A DNA stretch of 64,000 bases from Maylandia zebra (Eukaryota; Chordata; Actinopteri; Cichliformes; Cichlidae): NCBI RefSeq assembly GCF_041146795.1, contig NC_135177.1, positions 23,100,560 through 23,164,559 of the forward strand, in the 5' to 3' direction. Numbering within the stretch: the stretch's first letter is position 1; each line of letters starts with the position of its first letter. Under the pieces are notes generated by a model. That model was given only the letters and a program-made list of their open reading frames with translations, ran no database searches and was not told the origin of the DNA. Both the position numbers and the translations under genes were made by a program. Positions 1 to 21,232 of the stretch are shown here, piece by piece.

Positions 1-85
1 AAGAGTTCCCTTCACTGGAACTAAGGAGCCAAGGCCAGTTCCTGAAAATCAACCCCATCACCTATATGGAAAGCTTTTACACAAA
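1..85 (-). mobile_element. Tc1/mariner transposase fragment cut by the window edge
   Basis: Read on the minus strand, this stretch resembles the part of Tc1-type transposases around the conserved 'GGGIMVWGCFSGAGLGPLVPVKG' region, but it is degraded by stops. It resembles a family that recurs in teleost genomes. The left end lies outside the window, so its full length cannot be judged. Confidence 0.5.
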
Positions 86-200
86 TATTATGCCTGAATA
101 ACAAGTTTCAGTTACAGTTTGTTTCTGTGTTAAAATAAAAAATAAAAAAAATGCTAGAGCAGTCGATTTGACATTTATTCATCTTTTTAATACTGTTAAA

Positions 201-232
201 CCCCCCCCCCCCCCAAAAAAAAAAAAAAAAAA
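201..232. repeat. Poly-C / poly-A homopolymer junction
   Basis: A run of about 14 C is followed directly by about 18 A. It is simple sequence with no gene association and is prone to length error in sequencing. Confidence 0.9.
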
Positions 233-344
233 TAGATATAGGTATGAGAGTGAGAGAGATGTTAAATATGACATAAAAAAAACGTACATTTAAAATAAAC
301 ATTACACAATACACTTACCTACCCCTTCATTTGGCACACAGTGC

Positions 345-955
345 TTTCCTTTAGATCTGTCTTAATTCTTTGTGGCATAGATTCAGCAAGGCGCTAAGAA
401 CATTCTTCACAGATTCTGGTCTTTGTTGACAAGATGGCATCACACAGTTGCTGCAAATTTGTAGGCTGTGCATCCATGATGCAAATCTCTGCGGAGGACA
501 TTTGAATACAGTGAACATTGTCATGTTCAAGAAACTAGTTTCAGATGATCTGAGCTATGTGACATGGTGCACTATCCTGCTGGAAGCAGTCATCAGAAGA
601 TGGGTACACTGTGGGCATAAAGGGATGGACGTGGTCAGCAACAATCCTCAGGTAGGCTGTGGCGTTTAAATGATGGCCCAAAATGTGCCACGAAAACATC
701 TTCCACACCTTTACACCAGCAGCAGCCTGAACCATTGATAAAAGCCTGGGTGGATTTGTGTTTTGATGTTGTTTATGCCAAATTCTGATTCTATGATCCA
801 AATATTGAAACATCAAACCGGATAGTGTTTTTCCAATTGTCTGTAATCCATTTTTGGTTAACCTGGTGTTCTGTTGCTGTAGCCCATCTGCTTCAATGTT
901 TGACATTCTTTGTATTTATATATGCTCTTCTGCATATATAAGGGTGGCCTGATGT
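345..955 (-). mobile_element. Degraded Tc1/mariner element
   Basis: Minus-strand translation gives Tc1-type transposase pieces, including 'DHRIRIWHKQHQN' and 'CFQQDSAPCH', the latter being the 'FQQDNAPCH' motif with the second catalytic aspartate. The nucleotide sequence follows a widespread teleost Tc1-like repeat, with landmarks near 355 (end of the transposase), 590 and 880. Terminal inverted repeats are not recognisable and the frame is interrupted, so it is an inactive relic. A second relic of the same family lies at 13,945-14,240 in the opposite orientation. Confidence 0.8.
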
Positions 956-1700
956 CAGTCTTTAAAAGGAACTGCACAACATTGTTATTCCTTGTCCCCG
1001 TCCCCTATCCTGAGACTAAGTCCAACACTGTGACTTGCTCTGCAGGACATGCACTTTTCTAAAGTCTGGCTTTTGCCCAATGCATGTGAATTGTAGTCAA
1101 AGAAAGACTAGCCTGTCTAATTCTATACTAATTAGTAAAAGATACCCAGACATCACGAGCATATCAGATTTTGGAGAAAACTGCCACAAAGAAAATGAAG
1201 TGGCACTATATTTTCAGAGATAGAAATGTTGTCTTTATTGTTATTATTATTATTATTATTACTTTATACTAGTTATTTTTCTGTTTCATACAGGAGAAAA
1301 TATGTTATGGAGTGACACAGTATATGTGTGTCATAATTGGCTAACATTTGTTAATATTTTTAGGTGTGGCTAAATAACGGCACGCCAATCTATGGATTTG
1401 ATTTTGTGACAAATATCAACATGATATTTGTCACAAAACATTTAGCATATTTCTGTTTTATTTCAGCATATCTTTTAAGTTTTGGTTGTTTGTTTATATT
1501 AAATCCTTTACATTGCAACATTCTAACTAGTGTTAAGAAATTAAATTAAAAATACATTTTCAAATAACGAAACGAGGTATACAATTTCCACACAATGAAG
1601 TTATAAGTTCGTAAAAAAAAACAAAAAAACAATTTAAATGTAGAAATTTGCATTTTTGTGAACCTCGGGTGGTTTTGTGTCGATCATCGATCGTCACTTC
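956..1700. other. Spacer upstream of cnot3
   Basis: AT-rich sequence without a supportable gene. It holds a short ATT/TTA microsatellite near 1236-1260 and a perfect hairpin at 1402-1438. Short open frames here show no family resemblance. Confidence 0.6.
1402..1438. repeat. Perfect inverted repeat, 17-bp arms, 3-bp loop
   Basis: The left arm TTTTGTGACAAATATCA (1402-1418) is followed by ACA and then its exact reverse complement (1422-1438). Perfect arms with a 3-nt spacer fit an intrastrand template-switch event better than a transposon terminal repeat. Confidence 0.95.
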
Positions 1701-1830
1701 GCTGAGCCAATGGCTGGTTCTCGTTCCAGCGGATGTTTCGCAATGACAGGCGTGAGATATATCCAATCAGAGTTTATAGATTGGATTTAGGGCGGGATCC
1801 CAGCAAGGAGGTGGGATTTTAGCTACCGTC
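1700..1830 (+). promoter_or_regulatory. cnot3: Probable cnot3 core promoter
   Basis: Two CCAAT boxes (1707-1711 and 1763-1767) and a GC box GGGCGGG (1790-1796) lie just upstream of the inferred non-coding first exon. No clear TATA box is seen at the expected distance. This fits a housekeeping promoter. The exact start site is inferred. Confidence 0.55.
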
Positions 1831-1955
1831 CATCTTCAGCTACATTACAGTGAGCGAGCTTGTCGAAAAGAAAACACAATTTGGAAGTAAAGAAGACTTT
1901 CTGGAATTAGTTTTGGCTCTATTTGAAAAAAGACAAACGAAATCCCATACCCTAG
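1830..1955 (+). other. cnot3: cnot3 non-coding exon 1 (5' UTR)
   Basis: The segment ends in a good donor (CCTAG|GTAAATG, boundary 1955) and lies between the CCAAT/GC-box cluster and the first coding exon, whose acceptor is at 2568/2569. The 5' end is a guess. The intron that follows (1956-2568) is unusually rich in TAGC/GCTA words. Confidence 0.5.
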
Positions 1956-2568
1956 GTAAATGTCGTGCACAAGTATAAATCTAGATTGTCGGCTTGACCC
2001 AGTATCCCTTTTTCCTAAATCTGACTAGCTGGCAAGCTAAGCTGCTAACTAGCATTTTATGCATTAGCTAGCATGTTAGAGATTGGAACGGATTCTGTTA
2101 TTATTGTGCCTTTCACAACGCAAAACCACAATATAAAGACTGTGCTGGACCCCAAATTAATAATGCATGAATATGAAGTTGTTCTGTCAGCATGCACCGG
2201 GGCAGTTCCAGGAAACGGGTCGGTTAGGAACCGAGCGAGGTGGAGAGGCTAAGCTACTGGCTAGTATTAACGTTAGCTGAGTAGCGTTAGCGTGCTAGGT
2301 GGCTAAATTTAGCTGACAACCATGTCACTTGTGTTGGAAATATTAGCAAGGTGATATATGACAATACTAGGATGGAGAAGTGGCCATAGAAAACTTTATT
2401 TTCATTGAGCGTGCTTAAATTCTGAAGCTGTGGTGTTATTTAGCTGCTAACGTCAGCCGGGTAGCTAGATGGAGTTAATGTCAGGTTCACTGTGGAAAGC
2501 GATGTAACGATTCCTCTTTTGGAGGGATTTTTGTTTGTATTGACACACGCTTCGATTTCTTCACCCAG
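1956..2568. promoter_or_regulatory. TAGC/GCTA-rich first intron of cnot3
   Basis: Words such as GCTAGC, GTTAGC and GCTAAC recur many times between about 2025 and 2470. Similar words occur at the 5' ends of prpf31 (about 21,840) and leng1 (about 51,165-51,365). The enrichment is seen by eye and its function is unknown. Confidence 0.45.
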
Positions 2569-2614
2569 ATAACTTCGTGACAGACGGAATGTGGACATTG
2601 TCGTAGTCAGAGCC

Positions 2615-11960
<9,346 letters not shown>

Positions 11961-12794
11961 CGGACGGACGGACGGACACAAAAGGACAGAAAAGACAAAA
12001 TGTGCTGCTGTTGACATTCCGAGACTGAACTCCAAACTGTGGATAGAGATTGTGATGTGTAGTAGAAACCCTCTCCTGAGATTGGAGACTGGTGTCTGTA
12101 TAGGCTGCATCTCAAATGTGAAGCCCTTGCTCCTCATGTAGTGCTTTGCTTTTGACCAAAGAAAATGCCCCGTGGGTCTGATCAAATGCATCGCGCTGCA
12201 CAAGCTGGGAGGGTTCTCGTTGGAGATCTGCGTTTGTGCCTGTCTGTGTGCACACTCAGTATGTGGCATTAGGAAAGCCTACCCCATGCATGTTTCTCAT
12301 GTTTAGTTGTCTTTTTTTTTTTTTCCCCCCGTTTCAACACGATTCTCTGTACCACCTACCCGACATCAGCCTGGAAGCCTTTTGACTTGACACAAAACAG
12401 ACTTTTGGATTTGATTAAGTAAACTGCCCATCTCGTATTTACTGTAATTTGGTGGTTTAGAATGGGGACGTACAGTGGACATTTAGTCATGGTGTGTAGG
12501 AATGGCTTCTTTTAAGATCCTACAATGCCTGTTAAATATGGTCACTATTGAAGATAGTGAGCGGTTATCAATAGTTTTATTGATATTGTCTTGGTCGATT
12601 TAAAACGCTGATTGAGAGTGACCACAGGGCCTCTCCCTGTGACAGGGAAAGAGTCCTTATTGGACATGGATTAAATTGCTATGCAATTGAACTGGTCTCT
12701 GACTCCCTCTCTTTACAAATAAAATGTTTTTAAGTTAACGTGTCAAGGAAAATGCATTATTATTGCGCCTTCATGTTTGTGACAAATTAATAAA
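11961..12794 (+). other. cnot3: cnot3 3' UTR with poly(A) signals
   Basis: Non-coding sequence follows the TGA. AATAAA hexamers at 12718-12723 and 12789-12794 are the best 3'-end signals. A later hexamer near 13,597 could serve a longer form. Confidence 0.6.
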
Positions 12795-12799
12795 CTTGT

Positions 12800-13940
12800 A
12801 AACAACTCTTAAAGATAGGATTTGAGACATTAATCTACTTGATGTTTAATTTTCCCTCAGTGTGAAAAGGCCATGTTGAGCAGAGGGAAATGTACCTACA
12901 CCCAGGTCACCTCTCATTTCCTCAAAAGTACACACAGCATTAGATAATAAATCTGGGTTTGGTTGGGTCAACTTCCCAGCTTTAGCCAAGGTTTTATTCT
13001 GTTGTTACTTTATCCCAGACTTCACTGAGTTCAGTTTACCACCTGATATTTCAGTGAAAGCCCTATACAGTGAATGTGCACTGACTAAACTGTTTACATG
13101 TAGAGTTGAAACAGAAATCCTAAAATTCAGGTGGTAAATTTAACTCGTGGGTTGAGTAGAAAGTGTCTCGTCTGCCGTGGTTGTTCCATTGTGTTAGCCC
13201 GAAGAACAGTAAGATTTAATCTGGGATGGGACGCATCCTACCTTTTCCTGGCAGTTTTGAATGAGGGAGAGTGTTAAAACCGAATCAGTTTTCCATTTAA
13301 GCAACCATGAAGAGTTCTGTACCACAGGTTATGTTGTGTGTGATTCGTTTTCAGGCTTTTTTTTGTGGGAGGGAAAAGAGGGGGATGAGCATGTGGGAGG
13401 GGAAAAAAACAAGGAAAATGCAGCAACGTTCTGAGAGATTTGCCTTTTATAGATTCTATTTTTTGGGCTTTTAAGGTTTACAGAAAGGTCAGTGAAACTG
13501 CTAAAATGTGAATTTCAACACATATTTACAATTTTTCTCATCACAGTTCTGCATGGGAGATGTCATAAATGGGGTTATAACAGGATTGTAAAATTTCAAT
13601 AAATACTTTTAAGAAATTATCCATCAGTGTGTGGCGTAAAGTCCTGTCATTCCTACATGGAATATGGATCCACATATTTTCCATCACCTTTAATTTGTTT
13701 TGTTTTTTGGTGTCCCAAGAAATACCAGATGACATAAGGAAAATAATATTAAGATCTGCTGCGTTTAGCTTCACTTACAGTAAGCACACCTGACATGCAC
13801 CTGCCCATCAAAGTAACTACACATTACCTGCAGATTTAAATAACTGTCATAGTGCTGTTTGGTAGCTACACAAAGAAAAAACCTAAATTAACCTGTAAAA
13901 TGATGCAACCTTGTTGCATCTGCTTTCCTCACAAAGCAAA
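12800..13940. other. Spacer between the convergent cnot3 and prpf31 genes
   Basis: I see no gene. The region may contain an extended cnot3 3' UTR. The two genes end tail to tail about 1.6 kb apart. Confidence 0.5.
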
Positions 13941-13944
13941 GTCT

Positions 13945-14240
13945 GTTCTGTTGCTGACCGTGTCCCTTTATGACACAGCGATGGGTACACTGTGGTCATG
14001 GCATGTTAACCTGCTTCCAGTAGGTTACGGACATTTGACAAAGCTCAGACGATCATCATAGTCACCTTTGAAATGTGGTGAAACATGAGATTTAGATCAT
14101 TAGCTGATAACTACAGCACCTGTGTGATCGTTTCCATCACCTTGTTGAATCAGATCCATAAAAATGTAAACTAGTTCTGATGACAAAAGAGTCCAACCCA
14201 GTACTAGCAAGTTCCTAATAAAGTGACCGTGGGGATTTTA
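13945..14240 (+). mobile_element. Tc1/mariner remnant, 3' end
   Basis: The plus strand matches the 3' part of the same teleost Tc1-like family seen at 345-955. Landmarks are 'gaccgtgtccctttatgac', 'accttgttgaatc' and a terminal 'cctaataaagtgacc' that resembles the usual element end. The piece is short, diverged and non-functional. Confidence 0.7.
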
Positions 14241-14426
14241 TCTTATTCGTAGCAGCTTTACTTTCAGTAAAAATAAACTCTGTATTAACTCAAAATTCAA
14301 CATAATTAGTTCAGTTTCACTCAAAATCGAAGATCAAAACAAGCAGGTATAAATTCAAATGTCACAGAGGAGGCTCCTGTTTCTTGTTTTTAGAAAGAAC
14401 ACATACCTACAAAGTGAACTCTATAT

Positions 14427-14432
14427 TTTATT
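14427..14432 (-). terminator. prpf31: prpf31 poly(A) signal
   Basis: AATAAA on the minus strand, about 150 nt after the prpf31 stop codon, gives a short 3' UTR. Confidence 0.6.
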
Positions 14433-14580
14433 TAGATGGGGAAAAAAAACCAAAAAAAAAAACCCTTAAGTCGAAACAAGTTTAAAAAAAAAAAAATAAA
14501 AAATAACACGAGGTGAGCCAAATTTTAAAATATACTTTCACAACTGTGCAACTGTCCATGTGCAGGGCGTCCGTATGTCT

Positions 14581-17500
14581 TCACATCTTAGCTTCCTTCT
14601 TGACTTTGAGGAACTCTGCCATGTTAGAGAAATATTTCTGGTTAGCTTCTGCCACCTTCTTCTCTGCAGCCTGCGGGTTCACGATCTCCAGCCCCTGCAG
14701 AAGGAAACAATAACAGATTTAAAAACAAACAAAAAAACAAAACAAAACCCCAAACTCTCTGGCAGGTCTTTAGTTAATGAGTCCGCTTCTTTTTACCTGG
14801 AGAGGTGTGAATGCTACGCTGGAGCTGGTTCCTGAAGAACGATCTCTGACTGTGGACTTTCCTCCATATGTCATGCTCTGCTTCTGCAACGTCCTCTGTG
14901 GACAAAAGCCAAAATGTTAGAGATGATGTAGATACAAACACCAGCAGGAGAGAAGAGCGCATTTACCTGCAGGGATTTGGAGATCCTGGCTTTGGTGGCC
15001 TCGTTGACCTGAGCCTGCCTGACTCTGCCGCTGCCGCTCTTCCCCAGCTGACCCAGACTGAAGCCCAGATCCTCCTGATACGCATCATCTTCAATCTGCA
15101 ACACAACACAGGAGAAACTATTAACTGGAGCAGGATTACCTTGTAATATAATTAACCATCGAAATATCAATGAAGTCCATGCCTGGATTACAGAACACTC
15201 CCCAACAGGGGTTAATATAACAATGAACCAATTTAATTTGCTTTACTGTAAGAGTTCTCTCAAATTTATATCCATTATGAATCAAAGGACTTTACTTTCT
15301 TTATTAGCAAAATATTCAATACGTTTTAGACTTTTTCAAATGTGAAGTTCTTTTTAAAGGACTGGATTTCATACTTGTTAGGACCGTTTTTAAACAGTGG
15401 TTTAAGGTAACGAAGACACATTCATAACAGCCAAGTCTCCATCCACAGAGAGCAATAAGCAGCTCAGAAACTGCACATTTATTAACAGACCAGAGTAGAA
15501 ACTGTTTGTACTGCAGTAAAATCATCTTGCTGAAGCTCCTTCAGAGTGTTGGGGGAAGTCTCGGTGAGTACAAAATAAAATAAAAATAGCTTGTCTTGTT
15601 GGGTGCTTGAAAAGAAAGGAACTGGACCTCCTTAAGTTTGTGAAGATGTTCTCAACCAAGAGACTTCTTCAGCTCTAAAACAGAACAGCTGTCTCAGGTT
15701 TTTATGGTGGCTTCTATTTGAGTTGGAATTTTCAACTGGAATAACCCCTTCTCGTCGGACTTCCAACTCAGAAATTCAGAGCAGCCCCATCAGTCACAAC
15801 TGCACAATCCAAGATGGCAGCAGTGAATGTAAACAGTCATAAAACATGTAACCTGTACAGCCACTGTTGTGTACATCATGTCATCTGTTTGTTGTTTGGT
15901 TTCTCCTATGAAGTACAGCGACCTTCTTTTCAGGGACTACCATGACCTGGATAACTGAGAACCTACGCATCATCCTGTTACACTGGCTCTGCTGCACAAA
16001 GCTGGTGCGAGCCAAAAGTGAGGCTGCTTTGAGTCGTCATTGATCCCAGGTCTGAAATTACTAAAAGCTTTCAGTTGCTTTCTTATTCATTAGGGATCGC
16101 CCATAGCAGCAGTCTCCTCTTTTGCTTATTAGGCAAATGTGTAAACCCCTACATTACTACTAACCAGAGGAATAGAAGAGATTCCTCCTGCATGTCTTCA
16201 TATTTAGTAACATGTCTATATTACTATATTATTATTTTTTGTATTAACTATTTGTACGGTTTTCCTTCTGTCTTCATTAAAAGCATCTTTGAATAAAAGA
16301 AAAGAATGCTAAATGAATTATGGATCATAGTCAGACATCAATAATGAAACATGAAATATCACTGGATTAAAAACAAATCTTAAAAACAGGAGCGGAGAAA
16401 ATATGTACTGACCTCTGCAAAGGTCATCCTGTTGGCATGTTTTCTGATCTCAGTCAGCCCGAGACGCTCTTTCATCTTTCGGTACCTGCAGGAAAAGAGC
16501 AGCGGAGCTTGGTTATGCCATTCACTGGATATTTATAGTCGTTGGTGGTAGTCTAAACTTGGCTATGAAAGTTACGTAAGCTTCTTGCAGGTTTCCAGGA
16601 TGCTGATCTGTGTCATGCCTTGTTCTGTTTCTGCTGAATTTTTAAACTTTTTTCAAATAAATGTTAGATCAGTTTAATCTCAGTAACCTTCTCCCTCTTA
16701 AAAGATTCCAATAATAATCAATTTCCATCTCCAGACTGCAATCCTCTTTAGCAGTCTATTCTGGCAGGCCCGTTTCAGGTAGCTGACAGATTGTTTACCT
16801 CCTTCCTCCTCTCTTCTTCCTCTGTCCATCCAGCGGGGCTGGCAGTGGTTTGACTTGCTTCACGGGTGGAGGCTCCTGCCATTTATCAAACTTCCTTTCT
16901 ATTTCTTCTTTTAGATCATAGCCAACCTGCAAACAGTGACAAATATTTTTAAGCCAAATGAAACAAAAATCAACTTGATTATTTCCTCAGTTGCAAATAA
17001 TTTTGCATGTAAATATGAAAAATCCAACCAAATATACATCAACAGACAAGAGAAATCATAATCTCTGTATCTGCTGGTACATTTATTCTTGCTCTAAATG
17101 GTAAATGGCCTGTATTTGTATAGCGCCTTACTAGTCCCTAAGGACCCCAAAGCGCTTTACATATCCAGTCATCCACCCATTCACACACAGGTGATGGCAA
17201 GCTACATTGTAGCCACAGCCACCCTGGGGCGCACTGACAGAGGCGAGGCTGCCGGACACTGGCGCCACCGGGCCCTCTGACCACCACCAGTAGGCAACGG
17301 GTGAAGTGTCTTGCCCAAGGACACAACGACCAAGACTGTCCAAGCCGGGGCTCGAACCGGCAACCTTCCGATTACAAGGCGAACTCCCAAATCTTGAGCC
17401 ACGATCGCCCTGCTCTAATACACAAGGCATTTATAAAACTTAGGTGTTCCTTTAAGAGACTCACCTTGCCATCTGAACTCTCGTGGAAACTGTCCACTCT

Positions 17501-20500
17501 TGCGGCCAGAGTGCATTTTGAAGCCACCAGACGAGCTGCCTTCCTCCTGAGATCCTGAAGGAGGAAAGGACACTGTTAACTGTCACGCTGAACAGAATGC
17601 ATTCATGCAGTTTATGCTCATATATTCACTGACAGGTGGCAATGACTGCACAACATCGCAGTGATAGATGAAGCCGGTGTGAGGGAGCAGAGAGGTGCTG
17701 CTGAAGCCAGAGAGGGTTCTCCTCTGCGCTCCCAGCAGCATCAGGTTACAGGCTGGCATCTTTGACAGGTTAGTGAGGCCTCCGGCGATACCTGCATCCA
17801 CAGGAGAGACCGGCCAGTCACCGAAACAATCCTCAGTGAAGATGATGTACATTTGTAAACACTGTGCAGTCAGTAGATTTCTCTCACCCATGATCTTTGC
17901 TGCTGTTGATGCTCCAACAATGATGGACAGGTTTGGAGCAATGAAGGACATTCTGGATTCTACATATTCATAAATCCTGTGTTTAGACTGGTTCAGCTCC
18001 AGGGCCATGTCGCACGCCTCCTCCAGCTGCTTCAGTTCATCCTCACTCAGCAACGACCTGAAGGCACAAGTGGCACAGTCGCCGTTCAGTTACAGTAATA
18101 ACCAAAAATACATAACAACACAAACTCTTTCCTCCTCGAAGCTCTACTATCGATAACCCTTGTTTCTCTTGTCAACTTCGGCAAGACAAGGTGTGCATCA
18201 GAAATCAGTGAGGGTGATCTCTGCCTATACAGCTTACTCGGGCTACTCTTTGTATGAGCAATCACACAAATTCATTATTCTTATAGCTTGAAACACTGAA
18301 ATTTACAGACCTAATGAAATTCAAAAGAGCAGAAATGTAGTTTTCAAAGGAAAGGTCACTTTGAAAACAGGAAGTATTCAAAGTAACTTTTTTAAGACTG
18401 AAGGAAGTTTTAATTTTGCAACTGTTCAAATATAAATCACTTCAAAATGAGGTATAAAAGTTATGGCATTTATGAGACTCAAAGAAGAAGACTGTGTTTA
18501 GTTTGTGTTTCAGACCTATTCAGATTTTACAATTAATATTCCAAAATTGGAAGTACATGGCTTTTATCCAATTGTAAAAATAAGATATGATGATAATAAT
18601 TTTAATTTTATGTAGCATATATATTCTGTTTTTAGAAATGTGTATTCTTATTACTGAGGTTTATATCAATAGGGAAGCTGGATAAATATAAACTGATAAC
18701 TTATGGAGAAGGGGTATGATTGTGCACTTCTTCTCGATATGTAATAGTAAGAATGATACTGAGTGCATTTAGTTATTATTTAAAAATAACCTGTTAATGA
18801 TTTTTATTCTAATAGAAAAAAAAAAATGAACGTCTTATTGATGCTTTGTAACTTAACTTAGTTTCCCCATCCCTTTCCTATGAGCTACTGTCACTGATTA
18901 TTATAAAATAACTGCTTAACACTTCAGTTTTGAGATGCACTGATTACAATTTCCTTGACCTATTCCAGTTTTCTTTAAGTGAAGAAAACTGGAATAAAAC
19001 TGCAATCAACACAGCAAGAAGGTTCTGGGTCTTTCATGCTGTCTTGGTCTGTGTGGGTTCTCTTTAGGCTTCCCCCCACAGTCCAAAAACATGCATTCAT
19101 GGTTGTGATTTTAAATTGACCATAGGTAGGAATATGAGTGTGAACATGACCAGGAATGTGAACAGTTGCCCATCTGTGTGTTAGCCCTGTGACCTGTGCT
19201 CGGTGTACCCTGCCTCTCCCCATTAAGCTGGGATAGGCTCCAGCCCCCCAGCGTTAGCAACCCCCTAGTTTTTCATTTCCAGTAAGTGATTTAAGGTGAT
19301 TCTAGCAGGAAGTGTTCACAGTGAACTACATGAAACTCTTCTGGTGAGACGGGGCCTTTAAATCTTATAAACTTACCCCTGTGTGGTTGAGGCTGTGACA
19401 CTGACAACCATAATGGTGGCGTTGGTAAGGATTTGCTGCAGCGTCTCATTGTTTTTGCATTTCTCCAGATTGTTTCCCAGCTCCTAGACACAAACCACAA
19501 AAAAGAAGAAAAATTAGGGGAGAAAACATCATGGTCAAACAAACTACAAGAAACAATTTTTTTAACACGTTTGCTTGCAGTTAAACAGAGAAATTTGAAA
19601 GCCGAAATTGGAAAATTTTAACTGCAACATAATTTTCAATCTGTGCAGTTTTAAACTCTTTAATCACGTCAGTTTTGTTAAAAATAGAAATCCTAAATCT
19701 AACTAAAAAACAGAAACAGTCAACTCGGAGCTTCTTCTTTTTTTGAATGAATACATAGTTTAGCTCACCTTGACAGTACGGATGTAATCCAAAGAATCCG
19801 GCACCAGAGACTCCAGCTCTGGAAACCTCTTGGAGTATTTGTCCCTGGTAAACTTGTGGATGATATCTGGAAACAGATCAGAAACACAGAGGACATCTCA
19901 GGTTATAAGGAAGAGAGCGAAATCTTAAAACATAGCATTATGGATCACCAGAGAGAAGAAGCCAACTCACTGAGCTCGTTGTCGATCTCCACTGTGAGGT
20001 TATTAGCTGCGACTATCAGTCTGTACTCTGGGTCGGCCTCGACTGGGCCTGAGACTGAAAGCAAACACACAAAAAATAATAACAACTCCATGACGACTGT
20101 GGGTTGCCATAAAGTTCAAATGAAATGTGTTTACTAGGGGTGGGGGGGAAAATCGATACTGTGTAGTATCGTGATATTTTGTTTGCTAATAATGTATCGA
20201 TACAGGGACAGCAGAAATCGATATTTTGTTACAAAAAAGGTTTTTGTGGACTGGAACATGCTCTGACTTCAGAGCATGTTGATCAGCTCCTTTTTCTGAG
20301 CAAGAATCCTGACATTCCTTCACTGTCCAAATGTATTTAGCTTTTTTAGCAATAAACATGACAGTTTACTTATTTTAATTTAAGACATGTTTTATTCTAA
20401 TTAAGTTTAAAACCTTTTTATTTAATGTAAAATTATATTTTGTTTTAATTTACTTTCAAATTCTTCAGTTGCTGAAGGGGCTGCATAGTTTTCATAAATT

Positions 20501-21232
20501 GCATAGTTCAGAATAGCTATAATTGTACCAGATGGTTGCATTCAGTTAAGTTGGGCTAGACTGTAATACAAACCGTTCAGGTTTGTCAACAATAAAACTG
20601 ACTGAAATGAGAGAAAGACTGAGTGCGAGACTTTGTTATTAGATAAAATGAATATTGATAAAGTTTACCTTTATGTACAGAATCTGAATATCGCAAAATA
20701 TTTTTAAAAAATTGCAATAATATCGTATCGTGCGTTAAGTATTGTGATAATATCGTATCGTGGGATGTATGGTGATTCCCACCTCTAGTGTTTACAGAGT
20801 AAAACAGAGAAATGAATGGAAACTGATAGTGAGAAGAGCCTTAAATAATAATAACAACACTCACCCTCTGAGTTCTTACGCTGCTTCCCAATATATTCAG
20901 AAATTTTGTCCATTATCTCTGAAAACTATAAAACACACAAGAGTCACTCTGGGAAGAACAGAGCAGACATTTTACTGCTAATCTCAACATGTGTAAAGCT
21001 CTTGTATGTTACAACTCACCTGTTTGCTATTGCGAAGCTTTGCAATAGACGCAACGCTCTCAGCTTTACTGTAGTCCACCTCCATCTCCTCTGGGATGTC
21101 TTCCAGCCCTCCGTCTGCACTTCCCTGGTTCGGCTCTCCATCGCTGTCCCTCTCTTCTTCTGGGTACAGTCCATCCTCTCCCTCATCTCCGGCCTCCTCC
21201 AGATCAGCCAGGAGCTCATCTGCCAGAGACAT
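14581..21232 (-). CDS. prpf31: Pre-mRNA processing factor 31 (U4/U6-61K)
   Basis: PRPF31 binds U4 snRNA together with the 15.5K protein and tethers U4/U6 to U5 in the spliceosomal tri-snRNP. In human it is a dominant retinitis pigmentosa gene. Coding exons in transcript order: 21020-21232, 20865-20925, 19971-20054, 19769-19866, 19377-19483, 17888-18057, 17634-17791, 17465-17554, 16799-16926, 16413-16485, 14967-15095, 14797-14895, 14581-14694. The sum is 1,524 nt, or 507 aa (human 499). The start MSLADELLADLEEA lies directly after a splice acceptor, so exon 1 is non-coding. Visible regions are an acidic N-terminus, the NOSIC/coiled-coil region, the Nop domain with SRMSFIAPNLSIIVGAS and AGGLTNLSKMPAC, the basic nuclear localisation stretch GQRKKRGGRRYRKMKERLG, and the conserved C-terminus ending FLKVKKEAKM. 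It is intact and closely matches vertebrate orthologues. Confidence 0.97.
15590..15960. repeat. Probable dispersed repeat in a prpf31 intron
   Basis: Segments here, including 'cttctcgtcggacttccaac' and 'gagacttcttcag', resemble anonymous interspersed repeats I recall from fish genomes. No termini or coding remains are clear. Confidence 0.3.
17095..17418 (-). mobile_element. tRNA-headed SINE-like repeat
   Basis: On the minus strand the unit starts with a tRNA-like head. An A-box-like TGGCTCAAGATTTGGGAG is followed by a good B box GGTTCGAGCCC. It ends in the common fish tail with 'aaagcgctttgggg' and 'ccatttaccatt'. It sits in the prpf31 intron between exons 17465-17554 and 16799-16926. A related, more diverged copy is at 24,985-25,203. 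Confidence 0.65.
18961..18996. repeat. Perfect inverted repeat, 15-bp arms, 6-bp loop
   Basis: The arm TATTCCAGTTTTCTT (18961-18975) and its exact reverse complement (18982-18996) flank TAAGTG. It lies in a prpf31 intron. Confidence 0.95.
19035..19265 (+). repeat. Dispersed teleost repeat, copy 2
   Basis: The sequence shows 'cagtccaaaaacatgc', 'gtgttagccctgtgacc' and 'gctgggataggctccagcc' in the usual order. It is the same family as 9,130-9,305, in the opposite orientation. Confidence 0.65.
20127..20795. mobile_element. hAT-type MITE with 8-bp target site duplication
   Basis: The 653-bp element (20135-20787) has termini TAGGGGTGG and CCACCTCTA, an inverted pair with one mismatch. It is flanked on both sides by an exact GTGTTTAC duplication (20127-20134 and 20788-20795). 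An 8-bp duplication and a TAGGGGTGG-type end point to the hAT superfamily. No transposase is encoded, so it is non-autonomous. Both ends are rich in 'atcgtatcgtg' words. A 12-bp-arm palindrome lies inside (20255-20280). The host is the prpf31 intron between exons 20865-20925 and 19971-20054. Confidence 0.88.

Noticed and set aside
541-906. 121-codon frame possibly a host gene
   Set aside because: The motifs are those of Tc1-type transposase and the nucleotide sequence is a common fish repeat.
17330-17418. tRNA-like sequence with A and B boxes on the minus strand
   Set aside because: It continues into a SINE-type body and tail and the cloverleaf is not convincing, so it is treated as a SINE head and not a tRNA gene.
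17583-18053. Continuous 156-codon frame across two prpf31 exons
   Set aside because: The intron between 17792 and 17887 stays open by chance. Splice sites and the human protein show two separate exons.
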